From: Phoronis australis
Taxonomy: Eukaryota > Phoronida > Phoronidae
DNA: 64,000 nt
Assembly: GCA_002633005.1 (NCBI GenBank)
Contig: NMRA01000145.1
Coordinates: 86,789 to 150,788, forward strand
Direction: 5' to 3'
The position numbers and the translations under genes are program-made. The notes beneath the pieces are model-generated. The model worked only from the letters and a program-made list of their open reading frames with translations. It had not been told where the DNA came from and made no database searches. Positions 1-12,715 of the stretch are shown here, one piece after another. Position 1 is the stretch's first letter. Each line of letters begins with the position of its first letter.

Positions 1-3000
1 TTCGGTAGTCAATGAACATCGAAGTAAACGGTAGGAGATACTGTCATCATCGAAGTTATCACAAGGTAGCGCTGCATGCTATGATTTTTTCAATGTGACA
101 ATTTGGGAAGATTTACATGTGCCAATTGTCATTAAAAATAATTTTAAATCGATTGGTTATTATTAGGGCAAAGTATAAACAGCTATTAGTGACGGCACTG
201 ACCCCGTAACTATAGACAATAACAGTGGCACCTGGCGATATTACTTTGATTGGACTGAATTTAACCGTTCATGCTGCACAGCAGCCTCGACACTGCGCTG
301 CTAAATCCACCAGTTAACTGCGATGTTAACTGGAGCTGTTAACTGCGATCCAGGACCGGAGTTAAGCGTTCATACTGACCGCAACTTCCCAAACCATCGA
401 CCTGTCGACTTTAGTATGAAAGGCCCTTATGACCTCAGGAACAATTTCAAGCTATTAAATGCTCACACAAATTTACATTTGCAATGAGTAAAACTTGCTT
501 TCCCCACTCCCCATTTAATGTAAATCAGCATTGAAAAGTTTATGTAAACACAATATATGAACAATTTGTGTTTTATCTGTATGTGTAATTGGCGTCACAA
601 TTACGTGGACTAAAGTAAGTACGAGCCATGGGGACCACTGCAAGTCCATTGATGTCCAGATTACTGCTGTACTGCAAAAACACCGACAAACCCTTTAACT
701 TTTTGATAGGACTTCTCAATGATTTTTAATTGTTAATACCATCAATATTTATTGTAAATGCAATAGTTAGACAAAAGGAATACATGTTTTGTACCCTATT
801 TATAACCATCATGGGTAAGATACAAAGATACAATTAAAAAGTAATGTACACTTTATTAGCACATGATGCATAATGAGTTAATATCATTTTAGCAATAAAA
901 ATGGAGATATTTTTATTTGTCCATAATGCGAAAGAGCACAATCCATAAAGATTACTTGAAATTGATTGTAGCAAATGAATTACGCATAAGAGCGCAGTTT
1001 CTGACTATCATGTCAGCAACCGAGATTCAGCACTGACACCATAAAAGGAATTAAAGAGTTAGTTGTCAAAATTGGGAATTGCTTTATCTGTCTCCTAATT
1101 GCAAGAATGAAGTTTGTGCTGTCCAAACAAAAAATTTCGACAAGGAGCTTCTGGTAATGGCCGACACAACACGTGTATTGTAAAGGGGGAAGCTTTATCC
1201 TATATCAAGGGTAATTTCTGTTCTTCGAGGGTCAGTTTGTTGTATATTCTACTTCATAATGTATATCCTTCAAAAACGCCGAGTCAGTAAGCACAATGCT
1301 GAGTTGAAGACTTCTACACAGAATGTCAAAGCCATATACACTTACACTCCTGAATGCAAAGCTATTGAAACAGTCTACACTTACACCTCTGTCATCAAGG
1401 CCCATGGCCGGCACTGGCACCAGGCTATACTCTGGATTCAACACTAAACGAGAAATAAAAGATGCACTCTCAGACAGCGAATTCAATTTTTTTTCACGAA
1501 ACTCCTACACTCTTTTCTGCTCAAACTACTGCCATTTGTGAGCTGTTAGCAGCTAAAGACCGTAACACTGAACTTTTGAGAAATGAGGCTGCCAACATGA
1601 AGAGTCACTTTGAGCACAAGAGTGAAAACCTTGAAGTTATGCTTAATGAACAAGCCTAAAGATGTCAAAACAGTCTCATAGTAAGTGGTTATGAAGAGAA
1701 AAGAGATGAGAACACAGATGACATTGCATGTACGTTCTCTAGATAAAGCGTATGAGCGCGAGTATTAATATCATGGACATTAGTCGTAGTCATCACCTTG
1801 GTGCACCCCCAAAGTCTTCAACCTCGAATAAACTAAGGCCTATAATTGCGAAGTTTGTCTACTTCAATGCAAAAGCCAAGTTCATTGCGAATTGAAAAGT
1901 ACTCTACAAATCTGAAAAGCCATTTTTTTGTGAACGACAACTACAAAAAGAGCCAAAGTTTTCAATTGATCGTTTGGTCTGTGCAACTTGGCCCTATTTT
2001 AATCGTCTGCGCATGACTACGTTAGTCATGAACTCCATGTGACAAGCTATCACAACTTATCAGCTATTGGCACACTGTTTCCCAGCACGTCCATTGTGAT
2101 GTACAAATACAATTCTGACTACTAAATATCTATTATCGTGACGCTCGAATTTCATTATGCAGAAAAAAATACTATCTGAAAGGTTGCCTTTTCTGAATTT
2201 CTGGAACAGAACTGCAAAAATGTGAATTTTTACACAAAATTAATCTCTAAATGGGTAGTTATCCAAATTTTCGGGCAGCACGCTTTATCCAAAAATACTT
2301 GAGTAGTCTGAGGCCGGGTCAGATACCACTTGTTCGCGATTTTGGTCATATACTTCATGATATGATTTTAGTTTCGTAAAAATAACAGTGGTCATAAATG
2401 GTATTTCAGTCGTTAAATATATTTATGTGAGCACATGGACATGTCTTACTCCTTCTCCCGCCCCCCTCACTTAGGACTAATTTTCCACTAATTCCTTTGT
2501 TTGGGACTACACATCGCATTCCCAGACTTCTTACGGGGCTATATTTATCACGTGTCTTAGAGTTTGGTCAGCTTTTGGCTCTCACAGGCTGATTTCGTCA
2601 CCTGTCCTTAAGGCATTCTTTGTTATGCAATCTCACGTTTCAGTTCATCTTCTTTGTTACACCCTCACTGACATATACGCCTGAAAACTTATATATCTTT
2701 TCCCACCCCTTAACCAACCCCCATTTCGGCATTCAAATTGTTGTTACCTTTACGTGGCTGGCGCTTTTTATTGCTCTGACATTTTACCAGTGAGAGATGA
2801 TGATCATCTTTATTTTACTTATTTTGGATTCTCTATAACTTTTAATTATATTCAACATAATAAATGACCTCATATTGCCTTCCTTGGGCTCATTTTCATC
2901 TTTTAGCCTCAAACCCACTACTGAATATTAGTTTGAAAGAATGAACTAACTGTGTCACCTGGTATCTTAGCAATTAGTTCGATATCGCTGTCTAAGCGGA

Positions 3001-3010
3001 AAAGATAAGC
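1..3010. other. Non-coding left flank of the GPCR array
   Basis: No convincing gene is seen here. Short open frames are isolated, lack codon structure and resemble no family known to me. The part from about 625 to 1150 is homologous to 7530-8135, which marks it as the upstream part of the first tandem unit. The part from about 1150 to 3010 has no counterpart at the matching place in the second unit, so one unit has gained or lost sequence there. Confidence 0.6.
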
Positions 3011-4088
3011 GAAGATCCCCCAATAGGAAAGTGTCTTTGGCCATCAACATTATTGCAAAGTGGAACTACAAAAATGGCAAATAGGTCTTAATAATATGAG
3101 AAATTGAGTACTATGTTTGAATCAAAAACTTCAGTGCTAGAAAGGTGGCTGTTTGTCTAATGAATACACCGTCCTATCAATTTAGGTTCGGCATATGTCC
3201 CGAGCAAAATATGTGCATCACAAACTTGTTACGAGAGACGAAAAGGAGACAGAGGTTGGCAAAATAAGGTCATTTTTTATGGCAGAATAAAATACAAAGA
3301 ACATGGGTGAAGATAAGATACAATACGTAAAGTAAGTGAGATGGGAAATAAAAAGTGTAACACGGAGGTACGAGAAGGTGCCATTAGTGATAGGAGACAG
3401 TGGGTTGGTAAAATTGAAATACTTAGACACGTATGTCTGAGACTAGCTGACACAAGGCAATAGAACTAGAACATGTGAAATGCACACAAAGGAAATTCCT
3501 ATAGACACGACAGTACTCAGCCTGTAAAAGCCAGGAGCTGACCCAAACTCAGGGCATATAATGATTACATAGACCAACTCAAAGGCTGGGAATAAACAAC
3601 AGCCCTGCATAAAAGAATCAGAGGACCTGTCTAAATTGAAAAAAGGGGGATGTAAGATAGAAGAGTCCCTAATGCTCACATAAATATATTCAACTTAGTG
3701 AAATATAATTTTCCAACCAAATTTCTTTGTGCCTTTCGTGAAATTTGCAGAAAATTTTATCAGAAATGGAATAAATTCCTAAAATCTATAATTTTCAGTA
3801 AAATTCCGATCCTGACATCATTTAAAGTGAGTGCATAATATATTATAGTTTGTTGAACAAAAGAAAGCTCTTCACTACTTGTGTGTAGTCCAAAAGAATA
3901 CGTAACCAAATTCGTATTTAACAGCCTTTTCACAAATGAATTTGACAAAAGCATATGTTTTTTCTCATGATATGACAAAATCTAAAATACAAAAATGCAG
4001 GATTTTATTTCCATCAATTTGAAAAACTGAAACAATTGTTTTCATTACAATTCTAGGATCCACGTGGAACAGAGAAGTGGTCCCCAAA

Positions 4089-5078
4089 ATGAATACAACA
4101 ACAAATTACACTCTCCGAAAATCATGGAGCACCTGGTCAATCTACAGCTACAGTGTCCTTGCTGTTGGCATTGTCATCACAAATGGCATACTTGTTACTG
4201 TGATTGGCAGGACTAAATCGCTTCACATCAACCGCCATATCTACGTGTTGGCTCTTGGATTGGCAGACTTCAGTGTTGGATTAGTTGCTATACCCATTAT
4301 AATGATAACTCCCGAGATCAAACTCTCCAAACACCAAAACTGCTGTCTAGCAATGATCAGTGTAAACTTCTATACAGTATTTTTGTCAGTAGGCGTGTTA
4401 TTCCTTCTTGCACTCGACAGGTGCTTTTTCATCACCAAACCATTGCGGTACCGCACATGGATGACAAGATTCAAGACTATCATGGCACTTGTAACAGTAA
4501 ACACATGTATACTTCTGTGGAGCTTTGCGCCACTTTTTGGATGGAACAAACTTTCACTTGGCCTCATAACCGGAGAGAACCTGAACTGTAATTCCCTACA
4601 TATATTGCTGCCAAATTACATTTTGGTAACAATGATTATATACTTCATTATGCAGAGTGCACAGATCACATGTTTTGCATTCATAGCCTACACCGCCTGG
4701 CGACACAGAAAGAATATTAACAAGATGAGATCCTCTACACAAACTCTGACCAATCGACCATCAATAAGCCTACGAGCAACTATAGTGCTAGCACTGCTAG
4801 TCTTTACATCTGCAACAGGTTGGATTCCACTAATGATTATCAACGCATTAAACTTGGATTGGTTCACATCTCATGAGGTTAAACCGCTTCACTTGAACAA
4901 AGTGAAGGATGTATTTATGCTCATAGCACTATTGACATCGCTGATAAACCCGCTTGTCTATGGATTTGGAACCGAGGCAATAAATGAAGCTACTCTGAAG
5001 ATGTTCCAAAGTACATGCCACAGAAGAGAAACACGGCACACTGACAATAGAGAGATTCATGTAATTACAACATTGTGA
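4089..5078 (+). CDS. Class A GPCR 1, adenosine/MECA-like (single coding exon)
   Basis: A seven-pass plasma-membrane receptor of 329 residues; ligand and G protein are unknown. The ATG at 4089 is chosen over an upstream in-frame GTG. The short N-terminus has two N-glycosylation sequons (N2, N6). Class A landmarks: N32 in TM1, LAD with D60 in TM2, C85 or C86 at the top of TM3 facing C167 in extracellular loop 2, DRC at 110-112 in place of DRY, W144 in TM4, GWN at 151-153, GWIP at 244-247 in place of CWxP, NPLVY at 287-291 followed by GFGT. No lysine lies in the retinal-binding part of TM7, so it is not an opsin. A splice-acceptor-like TTCTAG at 4051-4056, conserved in GPCR 2, suggests an upstream 5'UTR exon. 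The GWN after TM4 recalls adenosine and other MECA receptors, but assignment below class A is tentative. Confidence 0.93.
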   Translation: MNTTTNYTLRKSWSTWSIYSYSVLAVGIVITNGILVTVIGRTKSLHINRHIYVLALGLADFSVGLVAIPIIMITPEIKLSKHQNCCLAMISVNFYTVFLSVGVLFLLALDRCFFITKPLRYRTWMTRFKTIMALVTVNTCILLWSFAPLFGWNKLSLGLITGENLNCNSLHILLPNYILVTMIIYFIMQSAQITCFAFIAYTAWRHRKNINKMRSSTQTLTNRPSISLRATIVLALLVFTSATGWIPLMIINALNLDWFTSHEVKPLHLNKVKDVFMLIALLTSLINPLVYGFGTEAINEATLKMFQSTCHRRETRHTDNREIHVITTL

Positions 5079-7270
5079 AGAAAGCCATAAGCAGATCCGA
5101 TCGAAAATGAGAACCTTCATTTTGATAATCTTTTTTCACCAGAGGACAGTCTCCGAGCTGTTTAGAGGTGCTGAGAGTGACATCCATGTGTTGGACAGTA
5201 CCACATTAGAAACTGGAAACTCTTTAAATGCTCATCTGGAAGTTGAGAACAATAAGTGAGAAAGCTGTGCAATCTCTCCTACTCAAGCATGCCAGGGAAC
5301 TGATGTGGATTAATTTTGCAAATTATATAATGGAGATCAAGAAGTTAAGTGTGGTCTGAAAAGTAATACATTTGATACAACACAAGCAAGAATGCACGTG
5401 ACAAGTACGGAAACATAGCACAGAACAGACTGCCTGTGTATAACTGACCTGGAGCAGGAGCGTTCTAAAATTCCCTCAACCACCACACTTCACGACACCT
5501 GGGCCAACGACCCCCTTAACCCAGGACCCACAACCCCCTCAACGCAATCTACACAAGCTCAATTCAATCTGAACAACATGTGCTGACGTGCAAGACCAAC
5601 AAGTCGGGTCCTGAGCTCGGCTTGCTATTCCTAGTTTTTTTTGCAATTAAGAGTCGATTTGACAAGTTTGAAAGCCAAAACAGAAAAACAACATGACCAA
5701 ATCAAGACCTTCCAATGTTACAAATTAATGTTGTTCCAGGCAGTCTGTAATCGTTTCGTCTGCTTTTCAGAGAATGGCAGATTCAAACAAGCCTATTTGG
5801 GAAGAGTGTGAGGAACCAACAAAAATGTAATTTCATGTTTGAAAAAAATGTTAACTAAAAAGTATCTCAATGTTATATGGAGTATAGTGTAAAGGAATAT
5901 AGACAACAGAAAGCAAATAATAAAAATGCAAAATTATGTACATTCACATTAAAGCAATATCTCCCTACGTTTAGTAGAAGAGGGCTATTGGTAACCGCTC
6001 ATGGAACTATTTCTGAGACAACAATAGCAAGCTCACCACTTTCTGTTTTTAAACGCATCAGACTTGAGCTAGAGCAGATTTGTGGGTAGGTTTGTCTTAT
6101 GAAAAAGTCATTCAGCAACACAATATGATTGTGAAATGTGTAAAAAATGCAGATACATCTATTGCCACAGGTCGTGGGTCGAGGGGGTTGTGGGTCATGG
6201 GTTATGGGTCGAGGGGGGTCTTGGATCAGGAGGGGGTTGTGGGGTGTGAGGGTCAAGGGCTAAGAAGAATCCCCTGGAGCATTGAATTCCCATGGGTTTT
6301 CTTCCTCACAACGCGTAAAAACAATTGGCCTTAACCTCATGGTAGACTAAAAAACGGACAGCAGTGAAAATGCCAAATTGATAGACACGGCAGGGAATCC
6401 ATTAGGGACACCACATATTAAGCCACAGCAAATTAGAATAGAAAAGCTCAACCATGTTGAGATATTAAAGACCTTGTTGCACATGATGTCAGAGTGCTAA
6501 AGCATGTTATAAAGAAGCCATCTGACAAAATTAATCCACAAAAAATACATAGAAGTCCGCACTTGGCACAATTTAGAACTGAGTCTGTCTACCATTTAAG
6601 CTTTACTGTTAAGTCGGAAGTGAAATTCGTTCAGGAATGATTGAATAATAAAAGTCTAGTCAGCAGTGCTAAGTGGATTTGACAATGAAAACTGGAAATA
6701 TTGAAAATATTGAAAATAAAGTGACAAACGCGAAAAACTAAGACACCACAGTCGACAAGGAAGTGAAAAATTCGGAAGGCTCAGTTGCATGAAAGTTATA
6801 CGCTACATAACAACAATGATGTTGCATCATCACGCATCAACTTGTTATTGTTGAACAATGCAAATGACGTCATGCAACAATCAAACTTATCCAGCAGGTA
6901 ATTTTGAAGTTTTATACAACCTAGCCCAGGTAAACACCCACACATTAATTCCGGTGATAGTGACAAGCAAACTGTTATCAAGTGGAGACTTAAAGTCCTG
7001 AAATTTGTACGCAATTGGAATGCAGTAGATTTCCAATTTTCCACTGCAGTTCCTAGTGACTTCAGCCAGACAAGCTTTAACAGTTGTAGTTAATACAAGC
7101 GGATGTGTCCAGATTCCTGTCGAAAATATTGATGGGTCCTTCAGCCAGCAATTATTGGTGGACATGTGGCATAAAACATGAACTTACTGCTTGGAGCTCT
7201 CAAAATGTTTTTTTAAATGTGCTATGAAGAAATATAGATTTAATACGATTTTCAATGGTTGTTAATTTAT
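5079..7270. other. Downstream flank of GPCR 1, no gene
   Basis: This non-coding sequence is homologous to the downstream flank of GPCR 2 (14822-16115), apart from the 817 bp insertion at 5456-6272. The small open frames in it lie in G-rich repeats or in shared flank and show no coding character. Confidence 0.6.
5456..6272. mobile_element. 817 bp non-autonomous DNA transposon with 8 bp target duplication
   Basis: The 8-mer CCTGGAGC flanks the element at 5448-5455 and 6273-6280. It occurs once, without the insert, at the paralogous site 15204-15211 in unit 2. The ends are imperfect inverted repeats with C-rich and G-rich subterminal tracts of opposite polarity (about 5477-5560 and 6170-6255). 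No transposase frame remains. An 8 bp duplication fits hAT, P or Merlin types; which one cannot be decided here. Confidence 0.82.
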
Positions 7271-9043
7271 TTAGTATACCGTACTCGTCCGCGTTTCCGA
7301 CCAGGGCGCTTAAATTGGGAATCTAAAAAACAGGGTGTGGGCGGTAAGCCGAGCATGGGAGTTTAAAATCAAAATTTTTTAATAGTCTTGAGTTGTTGCT
7401 TATTAACTGCACAGAGGACCGATTTTACCCTCACGGAGCTGCACTGACGTGGGGCTTCAAGCATATCAGTTAAAACATAGGTCAGAGGATTGAAACAACG
7501 GTCTTCGACGGATTCTAGCAATAAGAGCCATGGGGATCACTGCAATTGCATATGTCCAGATTCCTGCTGTAGTGCAAAAATACCAACAAACCCTTTAGCA
7601 AACTACAGGGGACATGACCAAATATTAACTTGCTGATAGGACTTCTCAATATTTTTTGATGTTTTGCCAGAAATAAATGTTTAATAATATCAATATTTAA
7701 TATAAATGCAATAGTTAGACAAAACGTTCTGTATCATAATTAAGGTTGTGAACATCTTGGGAAAATAAAAATGAAAAAGTAATGAATATTCCATTAGTAA
7801 ATAATGCATAGTGCGTGATGTGTCAAGCCTAACACGTTTAAATTGATTTAGCATTAAAACAAGAGATATCTTTATTTGTCCATGATTCGAAAAAGCATAA
7901 CTCATGAACATTATTTGAAAATGATTGTTTAGCATATAGCAGAGTGTAATTTCCGAATATCATCATGTCAGTGACTGGGTTTCCGAATTGAAACTACAAA
8001 TTAAGAAACACTATGATAGGAATTAACGAATCGGTTGTCAAAAATAAGAATTGCTTTATCTGTCTCCCTAACAGAAAAAATGAAGTTTGTGCTGTCCAAA
8101 CACAAAATGTCAACAACATGGAGCACATGGCAATCTCACAGTCATCCACCAGCAACATTAGTGCTGTCTGGATCTGGGAAGAGTTTGACTGTCACTATGC
8201 TCTACATTTACTGTATTCATAGCAACGTTGTTTCTGTGGACCTTTAGATTCTTACATGGGGAGATTATTTCAAATATCATGAAATATGACTTTCTTTCAA
8301 AAAACGCATCATTTTATACAGACACAAAGAAACATGACAATGCACTGGTTATTGCAGTATTTAAATGCAGGGTTTCCCCTGCGTGTATCTGGGCAGCCCG
8401 CCACGCTCCTTTATTGGCCCCGCCACTCGGAAATCATGCTCAAATTGACCGCCACACACCTAATCGTGACAGGGAAAACTTCACCGAAACGCAAAAATAG
8501 CTAATAAAAATGATTGATAGCAAAAATGATCCCTAGTAAAATGATCACTTACCTAAGTAAAATGATCACTAGTAAACATGATCGCTAGTAATAATGAATA
8601 GGCATAAGTCACATGGCACCTTTCGCCGTTTGTGGACCGAACTGGAAAAATAATTTTATAATGGAATCTTGAATTGTGCCCCTCGATAAACACAATCACT
8701 CAATCTCCTTCCGTACCTTGTCTCTGCCTGGTTATCAGACAAAGCACAGAAACTGAATACGGCCGGGTACCAGACAACGACCTCGATACGAATTTTCTAA
8801 AATGGCAAAGCACAAGGGCTCGCTAATGAAGTGAATTGAAAAACAGGAATGTTTCTGTTCCATTCATTTTATCGTGTCCGAGTTTACCAAAGATATTGAA
8901 CAGCAATGTAATTATATTGCAGGGGGTGACATTCAACTGCTTAATCAACCACAGCCCTGCAACAAAACGACGACCCCCAAACTCCCGCGACCGACCTTGG
9001 TAAATTGGTCTACCGAACTTTGGAGCCTATGGTACATTCAAAT

Positions 9044-9391
9044 CATAGGCGGATTTGGGGGCCTACCCCCCCCCCTGGCAGACACAAAAAACAGCAAGAG
9101 CATGAAGAAATATCGAGTTTACTAATGAAATCCAACAAATAACGTACCAATGGAACAAGATTTAACAATGTGTGCAGTTAGTTAGTGTGTCCAAATCAAA
9201 CCGCTGGAGCGATCGTTTTCCGTTTTTTTTTTATTTATTACTCCATTTGAATTTTAGTAAAAGGTTCACATTCCCAGAATTTCAGGCCCCCCTATATTTT
9301 AGGCTAAGTGCGCACATGCAATCATGCTTTGCCCCATTGCCCAGACAAAATGTTGGCCCCCCCCCCTAATAATATCCTAGATCCGCCACTA
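9044..9391. mobile_element. MITE with GGCGGAT-type terminal repeats
   Basis: The left end reads AGGCGGATTTGG and the right end CTAGATCCGCC, imperfect inverted repeats. Next to each lies a homopolymer C tract (9065-9075 and 9357-9366). The ends match those of the MITE nested at 12453-12715. I could not find a clean target-site duplication, so the exact ends are uncertain. Confidence 0.55.
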
Positions 9392-9796
9392 CAAGTACCT
9401 AAAAATCCGTAAAAGCGAAATAAAATAACACGTTTGTTCAATAACTCGATGTATTTGTAAGGGTTTTACATCGAATTTTGGTGATTTATTGGTGTAAAAC
9501 CATGAATTCAAGCGATTAGCTGACACCAGTAAGCATGTTGTGAACTGCTGAACAGACTGCAATCGAACCTCTGACGTTATTGGTTAATTTCAACACCTCC
9601 ATCTGCCGTCAGGTGCCAGGTAAAAGAGCTGTACTTGCTGTTAACGAGTAGAACTACTCGATATAAATTGATAAACTAGGATGTTCTTGGGTGGCATTCT
9701 CCTTTAAGGTTTTGTCTATGAGTAAACTTGTATCATGCACCAAACTGCACCCAATTACATCAAGTTTTTCAAATTTTGCCAACACCCCATGGGAGG

Positions 9797-9982
9797 ATCT
9801 CACTTCCCATGCTCACATGTAGCGCCAGGTTCCACATCCGCGCCGAGCATTTACTACCTTGTTCGTTTTGAAACCCAGGCAATAGAGGGATCCCACTTCC
9901 CATATTCGCGTGTGGCAACAGGCTTTGGACCCGTTTTGGCCATTTACCACCAGGCTCCTTTCAAAACCCAGAGGAAACCCTG
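9797..9982 (+). repeat. Two-copy 93 bp tandem repeat
   Basis: A unit starting GATCTCACTTCCCAT at 9797 recurs as GATCCCACTTCCCAT at 9890. The period of 93 is a multiple of three, and one plus-strand frame is open through both copies, giving a diverged 31-residue peptide repeat. It is richer in G+C than its surroundings. Without a homologue I treat it as a repeat and not as a gene. Confidence 0.5.
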
Positions 9983-11591
9983 AGATGCATCTCACATCAT
10001 AGTCATATTGACATCAACATGAAAGAAAAGCAAAGCGTTGTTAGAATCTAGTATATCCAACAAGATTTCTTGACAATGAAAGAGCCAGTGATTGAAAACG
10101 TCCACTGACCACCAGCAACTCGTAAAAATATGTAGTATGCTGCATGAATTAAGTTTGAAAATACTAAACAGAAACCATAAACTACAGAATACTACGTAGG
10201 GTCACAAGCCAGTGCGTATAACCTTGAGCAGGAACGGTGCTTGAAAACTGCTTAATCCATAAATAATAGATACGCAGTGTATGTACAAATTTAGAATTAA
10301 TTTTCAATGCAACGTCAGTCACCCAACAATTTGTTAAACTATTTTATACACATTAACACGTCTATTTGAACTACAAGTCAAAAAAGAAGAGCAGCTTTTA
10401 AATTTGTAATTTAATAAAGTCACAGGGCTCACATCTACTGTTGTAGTTGTGGTCAAACAAGTGTGACTATCAGGTGACAAAACCTGCAGGACTGCATTGA
10501 ATAACCGAGATCGAACCAGTGTCAGGGCAGAAACACAGTGATTAAATTTTTGGGTAAGTGTAGTTACACTGCATTGAGCAGTGGTAGATGATAAATGAAA
10601 CATTACCAACGGATGATTCAACGGCCATGTCAGATGACTTTAACTCTGATGTAAGAGGAGCCTCTTTGTAAACTGCACATTTGATCTTTTCAAACTTCGA
10701 GTTAATCACTTCTGTAGTTAACAGACCTTGAAGTATTACTCTTCAATATTTTGGTTGTCATAATTATCGCAAAGCTGTACTACAAAAATTGTAAACAAGT
10801 ATAGTTCTTAATAATAAGAGAAACTGTGTACTATGTTTAAATCAAAAAGCTCAGAAAGGTGACCATTTGAATACACCGATAAATTTATGTTTGGCATATG
10901 TCGGGAGTACAATACGTTGAATGCAAGCCCCTTACCAGAAAAGGAAGACTGAGGTTGGTGAAATAAGGTCATTTGTTGTGACAAAATAAAATACAATAAA
11001 TGTGATGAAAATAAGATACAATATGTCAAATAAAATTATCTCTGGTCAGATGGGAAATAACAAGCACAATACATTACATATGAGAAGGTGCTAAAAGTTA
11101 TGAGAGGAACAGGGTGAGTAAAACTGAAATATTTAGACACGTACCAATAGAACTGGAACAGGCCTTTATGCAGCGTACGTCCTGGGCGTCCAAAGGAACG
11201 CCCTAACACTAATCTGGACTGCCCTGGCAAGGACACCCAATGTATCATTTGGACGCCCACTGTCAATAGGAACCTTTCAAGTTTTGACTCACACATTGTA
11301 ATGAATACTAGGAAGTCTCTGAAGGCTAACAGTGGGGGCTCTTTTTTCAAAGCAGGAAGAAATATACAATGTATGTACAAAGTATATGCATCAGGGCTCA
11401 ACACTAACGGTTGCCCGATTGCCCGTGTACTTGTAGATTTTGCGTCGGGCAAGTGGAATTTGAAAACTACTTGCCCGATGGGCAAGTTAAAAAGCTGGCC
11501 GCATAGACAAGCAGATCCTAAGATTGTCTGCTTGACTTTTGCTCCGAAGTAACGAACCCCGACACAAGCCTAAAAACCATCGAAAAAGCCC

Positions 11592-11996
11592 GTGTGGCCG
11601 TCAAAGAAACTCAAGTCTTCGAATGAGCACCGAAAGGAAAATAGAACGAGTGTGATGCAGCATGCACAGATGACACCCGCGGTCAAATCCTTTCGATTCT
11701 CTGAACGTGCCCTGCAGTTTCTGAATAAGTTGTCACGTGATACTACTGATCGTCTGCACTCTGGCAAAACGTCCAAACAAGAAAGCCGTCCAGATGCTAA
11801 AAAAAGAGTTCAGGAAGAATCAAAGCAACAATATGAAACGAAAAGAGTGCGGGAATGGTTTCCGTCATGGGAAGTTAGGTTTCCTGGCCTGCGAGACAGT
11901 GAACAAGGGATGACGTGTGATTTTTGCCGGCGTTTACCCATGTATGATGTACCGAGCTGGAAGCACCGCGTTCGTCAGCGGATGTAAGTCATACAG
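11592..11996 (+). pseudogene. Broken N-terminal exon of a hAT transposase (TTF-type zinc finger)
   Basis: The frame after the stop at 11571 encodes a basic stretch and then W..SW...FPGL followed by MTCDFCRR, the start of the TTF-type zinc finger found in hAT transposases and in hAT-derived proteins of the ZNF862 type. The next part of the finger (AFVSGC) is present but in another frame from about 11965, so a frameshift has broken it. The first ATG is at 11655. The other copy (22095-22376, minus) is broken differently. No catalytic domain follows. Confidence 0.65.
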
Positions 11997-12452
11997 ATAA
12001 GCGCAAAAGCTAAAAAGTGAATGATTGACCACATATTTTCTACACTACACAGCAGTTTTCAAGGCCTGGTATTTATTCAGGGGGAATTCCAAAGGACATT
12101 CTTATGAATTCAAGGCTCCCGCTGGCGACTACCAAAAGAAGAGGAATTGTCGCTCTGAAGGGCGACTTTTTCGCGGCCTATCTATTTTTCAAAAATGTAA
12201 TTATTTATTGAAAATAAAAGTATATGTGGCATTATTATATGTTAAAATTTGATTTTAATTTAATACAAGGTACTGATGACCAAAACTGTGCAAGATTTTT
12301 ACGGATAGCAAAAATTCAAATTCAGGTTAAGCAAACTTTAATGCATGAGGGCGTATAAACTAATGAATACACAGAAGTGTCTAGAGTTCGACATGTCCTA
12401 GCTCATTTCGGCGCCTGTGAGCGTGAAACAATGGTTCAGATACCATAGTTAC

Positions 12453-12715
12453 CAGGGGCGGATCCAGGGCAGGGAATAACCAGAATTTCGGCAGATGCGC
12501 GCGCTCAGGCTAAATTGTGGGGACGCAGAGGCCTCGAATGAGGACCTGTTGACTAAGAAAAAAAGGTAAACGGGTTTGTTCAGTTTGTTCAGGGCCTATG
12601 CGTTGTATATCACCCCCGATGAGCCCCTGCTTGCCCGCACCCGAACTCCCAAGTGGTATCTGGTAGAATTTCAGGGGGAGCCATGGCCCCCTTGCCCCCC
12701 CTAAATCCGCCACTG
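12453..12715. mobile_element. MITE nested inside hAT-like copy 1
   Basis: The ends are CAGGGGCGGATCCAGG and CTAAATCCGCCACTG, inverted repeats of the same family as 9044-9391. The sequence is absent from the second hAT-like copy, which instead has about 75 bp of its own at this point (around 21470-21560). It is the innermost of three nested insertions. The flanks show no identical 8-mers, so insertion may have come with a small deletion. Confidence 0.65.

Larger units (their letters stand above)
625..7270. repeat. Tandem segmental duplication, unit 1 (contains GPCR 1)
   Basis: Colinear blocks match unit 2 at 7530-16110: 625-1150 with 7530-8135, 3040-4088 with 10760-13831, the receptor genes themselves, 5079-5455 plus 6273-6780 with 14822-15760, and 6950-7265 with 15770-16115. 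Similarity is clear by eye in non-coding as well as coding sequence, so the gene was copied with its surroundings. The block between 1150 and 3010 does not match. The boundaries are approximate. Confidence 0.8.
8136..10740. other. Intergenic, unmatched part of unit 2
   Basis: No gene is recognised. It contains short repeats of an AGTAAAATGATCACT-type motif near 8510-8600, a MITE at 9044-9391 and a 93 bp tandem duplication at 9797-9982. The remaining sequence is featureless AT-rich DNA. Confidence 0.5.

Noticed and set aside
4077-4088. Upstream in-frame GTG starts for GPCR 1, 2 and 6
   Set aside because: Animal nuclear genes rarely use GTG, and the downstream ATG gives the MN.T start shared by all six close paralogues.
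6080-6334. Open frames on both strands over the G-rich tract (glycine-rich on plus, proline-rich on minus)
   Set aside because: They lie in the end of the 817 bp transposon, and the residues merely reflect the base composition.
8370-8480. CAGGGTTTCCCCTG-like string as a hAT terminal repeat
   Set aside because: No inverted partner or target duplication found nearby.
11036-11485. 149-codon open frame on minus across the left border of the nested transposons
   Set aside because: It crosses from host sequence into two different transposons, so it cannot be an old conserved gene.
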